From: Gemmobacter megaterium
GTDB lineage: Bacteria > Pseudomonadota > Alphaproteobacteria > Rhodobacterales > Rhodobacteraceae
Direction: 5' to 3'
Length of the DNA stretch: 64,000 nt
NCBI RefSeq assembly: GCF_900156815.1
Contig: NZ_FTOT01000002.1
Span: 186,001-250,000, forward strand
The number at the start of each line of letters is the position of its first letter. Positions within the stretch are counted from its first letter, which is position 1. Below the pieces are notes generated by a model. That model did not search any database. It was not told the DNA's origin and worked only from the letters and a program-made list of their open reading frames with translations. The translations under genes were made by a program, and so were the position numbers. Below are positions 62,188 to 64,000 of this stretch, one piece after another.

Positions 62188-63345
62188 ATGCCTGCCGAAC
62201 CGACCCGTGGCGCCAGGGAGATCCGCCGCCTGAGAAACGCTCTGCCCTTCTGGATCTCGTTGCTGTTGCTGCCGGTGGCATGGGTGGCGGCGACGGTGGG
62301 CGGCTGGGCGGTGCTGCTGCTGCCGCTGTTCGGCTGGGGCATGGTCACGGTGCTGGATATTGCGGGCGGGCTGGACGAGTCCAACCCGGACCCGCAGGTC
62401 GGCGAGGGGGATCTGCTCTGGTACCGGCTGATCACCCTGATCTGGTTTCCGGTCCAGTTCGTGACCGTGTTCGGCTGTCTGTGGTGGGCGACCCATGGCG
62501 GCATGGAGGGCACGCTGGAAAAGATCGGGCTGTTCTTCGGCCTAGGCGTGATTTCCGGCGCGGTCGGCATCGTCTATGCCCACGAGCTGCTGCACCAGCG
62601 CAACCGGGCGGAACGCTGGCTGGGTGATCTGCTGTTGGCGATGGTGTTGTATTCGCATTTCCGCTCGGAACACCTGCTGGTGCATCACCGCTATGTCGCC
62701 ACCCCGCGCGATCCGGTATCGGCCCGCTACAACGAAGGGTTCCACCGCTATTACCTGCGCGTGCTGCGAAGCTGTCCGCCATCCGCCTGGCGGGCCGAGG
62801 CGCAGATGCTGGCGCGCAAGGGGCTGGGCCCATGGCATTGGTCGAACCCGTTCTGGAAATACGCCGCATTGCAGGGCGCGATGCTGGGCCTTGCCCTGGC
62901 GATTGGCGGCTGGGCCGGGCTGGGGCTGTTTCTGGTGCAGGCGTCCAGTGCGATCTGGCAACTGGAACTGACAAACTACATCGAACATTATGGGCTGACC
63001 CGGCGTCATCTGGGCGATGGACGATACGAACATGTCCTGCCGCGCCATAGCTGGAACGCCGCGCACAAGGTATCCAACTGGTTCCTGATCAACCTTCAGC
63101 GTCATTCCGACCACCATTACAAGCCGGATCGCCGTTTTCCGCTGTTGCAGACCTATACCGCCGACGAGGCGCCGCAACTGCCCTATGGCTATCCGGCCAT
63201 GACGACGCTGGCCATGATACCCCCGCTCTGGCGCCGGGTGATGAACCCGCGCGTGCGCGCCTGGCGGCGGCAATTCTATCCCGACATCGAGGATTGGACC
63301 CCCTACAATCGTGGGCGGCTGCCAAAACCGCGCGGCGCGTCCTGA
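62188..63345 (+). CDS. AlkB-like membrane di-iron alkane monooxygenase
   Basis: A 385-residue inner-membrane protein with about six helices and the full histidine set of the AlkB family: HELLHQ at 132-137, EHLLVHHRYVATPRDPVSAR at 161-180, NYIEHYGL at 263-270 and LQRHSDHHYKPDRRFPLLQ at 303-321. AlkB hydroxylates terminal carbons of medium-chain alkanes with electrons from rubredoxin; no rubredoxin or reductase gene is adjacent. EHxxG reads EHLLV here, a small deviation from the classical EHxxGHH. The ATG at 62188 has AAAGGA upstream; an earlier ATG at 62140 is less likely. Confidence 0.88.
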   Translation: MPAEPTRGAREIRRLRNALPFWISLLLLPVAWVAATVGGWAVLLLPLFGWGMVTVLDIAGGLDESNPDPQVGEGDLLWYRLITLIWFPVQFVTVFGCLWWATHGGMEGTLEKIGLFFGLGVISGAVGIVYAHELLHQRNRAERWLGDLLLAMVLYSHFRSEHLLVHHRYVATPRDPVSARYNEGFHRYYLRVLRSCPPSAWRAEAQMLARKGLGPWHWSNPFWKYAALQGAMLGLALAIGGWAGLGLFLVQASSAIWQLELTNYIEHYGLTRRHLGDGRYEHVLPRHSWNAAHKVSNWFLINLQRHSDHHYKPDRRFPLLQTYTADEAPQLPYGYPAMTTLAMIPPLWRRVMNPRVRAWRRQFYPDIEDWTPYNRGRLPKPRGAS

Positions 63346-63483
63346 GGCCATGTCTTTGCCCGAAAATTGCCGCAATTCGATGGATCGGGCATCCGCCACA
63401 GGCAGGTTCCGGCCCTAGCTCTGTCCGGGCCGCGTGACTCAAAAACGCGAGATAGCGCCATACCGGCTGGCCAGACCCACAAG

Positions 63484-63555
63484 ATGTGTCGATTCGGACA
63501 CATATGCCCGCCCGATTCGCCGATCCGCCCCATTTTCCGCACACGATTCGAATCG
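63484..63555. promoter_or_regulatory. Triple CGATTCG element upstream of the BapA-like gene
   Basis: Within the 312-bp gene-free gap 63346-63657, CGATTCG occurs at 63490, 63513 and 63544 (23 and 31 bp apart). The first copy is inside an inverted repeat, ATGTGTC (63484-63490) and GACACAT (63497-63503); the third is inside the 12-bp palindrome CGATTCGAATCG (63544-63555). This looks like a regulator-binding array ahead of the surface-protein gene. The rest of the gap holds a poor partial match to the TTTCATCTTGCCC repeat near 63354 and a GGGGAATTTTCCC element near 63556. Confidence 0.5.
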
Positions 63556-63657
63556 GGGAATTTTCCCACTGGCGATTGTGGCGGTCGTTGGGTATCTTCG
63601 TGGCAATAACAGAGAAAAAGCAGCCCAAGCGCTGCGGTCTGAGGCGGAGCAGTAACT

Positions 63658-64000
63658 ATGGCTAAGGCGATTGATTTCGTCTTGCGCTCGCGTATGGGCG
63701 CAATTCGGAAAGGTGTGATCTCCGACGGTGACAACACCACCAGCATTGACCTGACAGGGGGCGGCGATGTGTCGCTGAACCTGCGCAAGGCCGATGTCCT
63801 CGGATATGTACGCGACGGCAACGATCTGCACATCACCCTGGCAGATGGGCGCATGGTGGCGGTCAAGGGCTATTTCGGCGCTTCGGGGCCCGCGAACCGG
63901 CTGTTCCTGTCGACCGATGGCGACATCACGATGGTGGCGCTGGATGGCGGACCCGAAAACAGCATGGTGCCGACCTATGGCCGCACCGACGCCTGGGGCA
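63658..64000 (+). CDS. Start of a BapA-like surface/biofilm protein, cut by the right edge
   Basis: The first 114 codons of an open frame that runs off the window. The sequence (DVSLNLRKADVLGYVRDGND, LHITLADGRMVAVKGYFG, NRLFLSTDGDITMV) matches the N-terminal prefix domain seen in BapA-type biofilm adhesins and other large type I-secreted Ig-like repeat proteins of Gram-negative bacteria. Such proteins are usually several thousand residues long and end in a type I secretion signal. GAGGCGGAG precedes the ATG. There is no Sec signal peptide, consistent with type I export. Identity of the rest is unknown. Confidence 0.7.
   Translation, partial: MAKAIDFVLRSRMGAIRKGVISDGDNTTSIDLTGGGDVSLNLRKADVLGYVRDGNDLHITLADGRMVAVKGYFGASGPANRLFLSTDGDITMVALDGGPENSMVPTYGRTDAWG

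Noticed and set aside
1-64000. CRISPR arrays, tRNA/rRNA genes, transposons, prophage
   Set aside because: No regularly spaced repeats, cloverleaf sequences, transposase or phage-type genes were found on reading both strands.

Overview
The window is high-GC, gene-dense chromosomal DNA from an alphaproteobacterium of the family Rhodobacteraceae (Rhodobacter/Paracoccus/roseobacter group); the genus cannot be fixed from sequence alone. Pointers are a class I lysyl-tRNA synthetase, a bztABCD glutamate/aspartate transporter of the Rhodobacter capsulatus type, a compact flagellar cluster of the Rhodobacteraceae kind (MotE-like protein, flagellar lytic transglycosylase of SltF type, fliL beside motA), a DUF6446 gene between glyQ and glyS, and GC-rich intergenic repeats beginning TTTCATCTTGCCC. 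No tRNA, rRNA, IS element, prophage or CRISPR array was seen. The DNA looks like core chromosome, except for an RTX gene behind an AT-rich upstream region and a large surface-protein gene cut by the right edge.

Layout. 1-5.0 kb: an M3 peptidase (cut by the left edge), lysK, a TerB-like protein and a KefB-type K+/H+ antiporter. 5.1-7.1 kb: ald and a divergent Lrp/AsnC regulator, then a 49-codon small ORF. 7.2-10.0 kb: rpsO-pnp on the minus strand. 10.3-14.2 kb: RTX protein, DUF1643 protein, and a crcB-rluC-like-atp12 run. 14.4-18.9 kb: bztABCD, with a strong hairpin after bztA. 19.0-19.6 kb: cmk. 19.7-44.2 kb: the flagellar cluster in five blocks of alternating strand: motB-flgE-flgK-flgL-flgI (+); fliF-fliH-fliN-fliP (-); fliL-small membrane protein-motE-like-motA-large periplasmic protein-sltF-flhA-fliR-flhB-fliJ-like (+); flgB-flgC-fliE-fliQ-flgF-flgG-flgA-flgH-fliL-like (-); fliI (+). 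44.3-54.0 kb: rluA-like, LysE exporter, carB, a ZevA/ZevB-like metal export pair, a MATE pump, lipA and aqpZ. 54.1-59.5 kb: an exported protein whose trypsin-like domain has lost its whole catalytic triad, divergent from glyQ-DUF6446-glyS. 59.8-64 kb: a DsbA-like thioredoxin, a DciA-like protein, mutY, an AlkB-like di-iron monooxygenase, and the start of a BapA-like surface protein.

The flagellar genes supply rod, hook, hook-filament junction, P and L rings, MS ring, export apparatus and stator, many joined by 1-4 bp start/stop overlaps. The flagellin and its helpers, fliG, fliM, flgD, fliK, fliO and flgJ were not recognised here and must be elsewhere if the flagellum is functional. CtrA-like TTAA-N7-(C/T)TA motifs precede motB and lie between fliF and fliL. 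The points most worth following are the 724-residue periplasmic protein beside the MotE-like gene, the triad-less protease, the thrice-repeated CGATTCG element before the surface-protein gene, and the membrane-anchored RTX protein.
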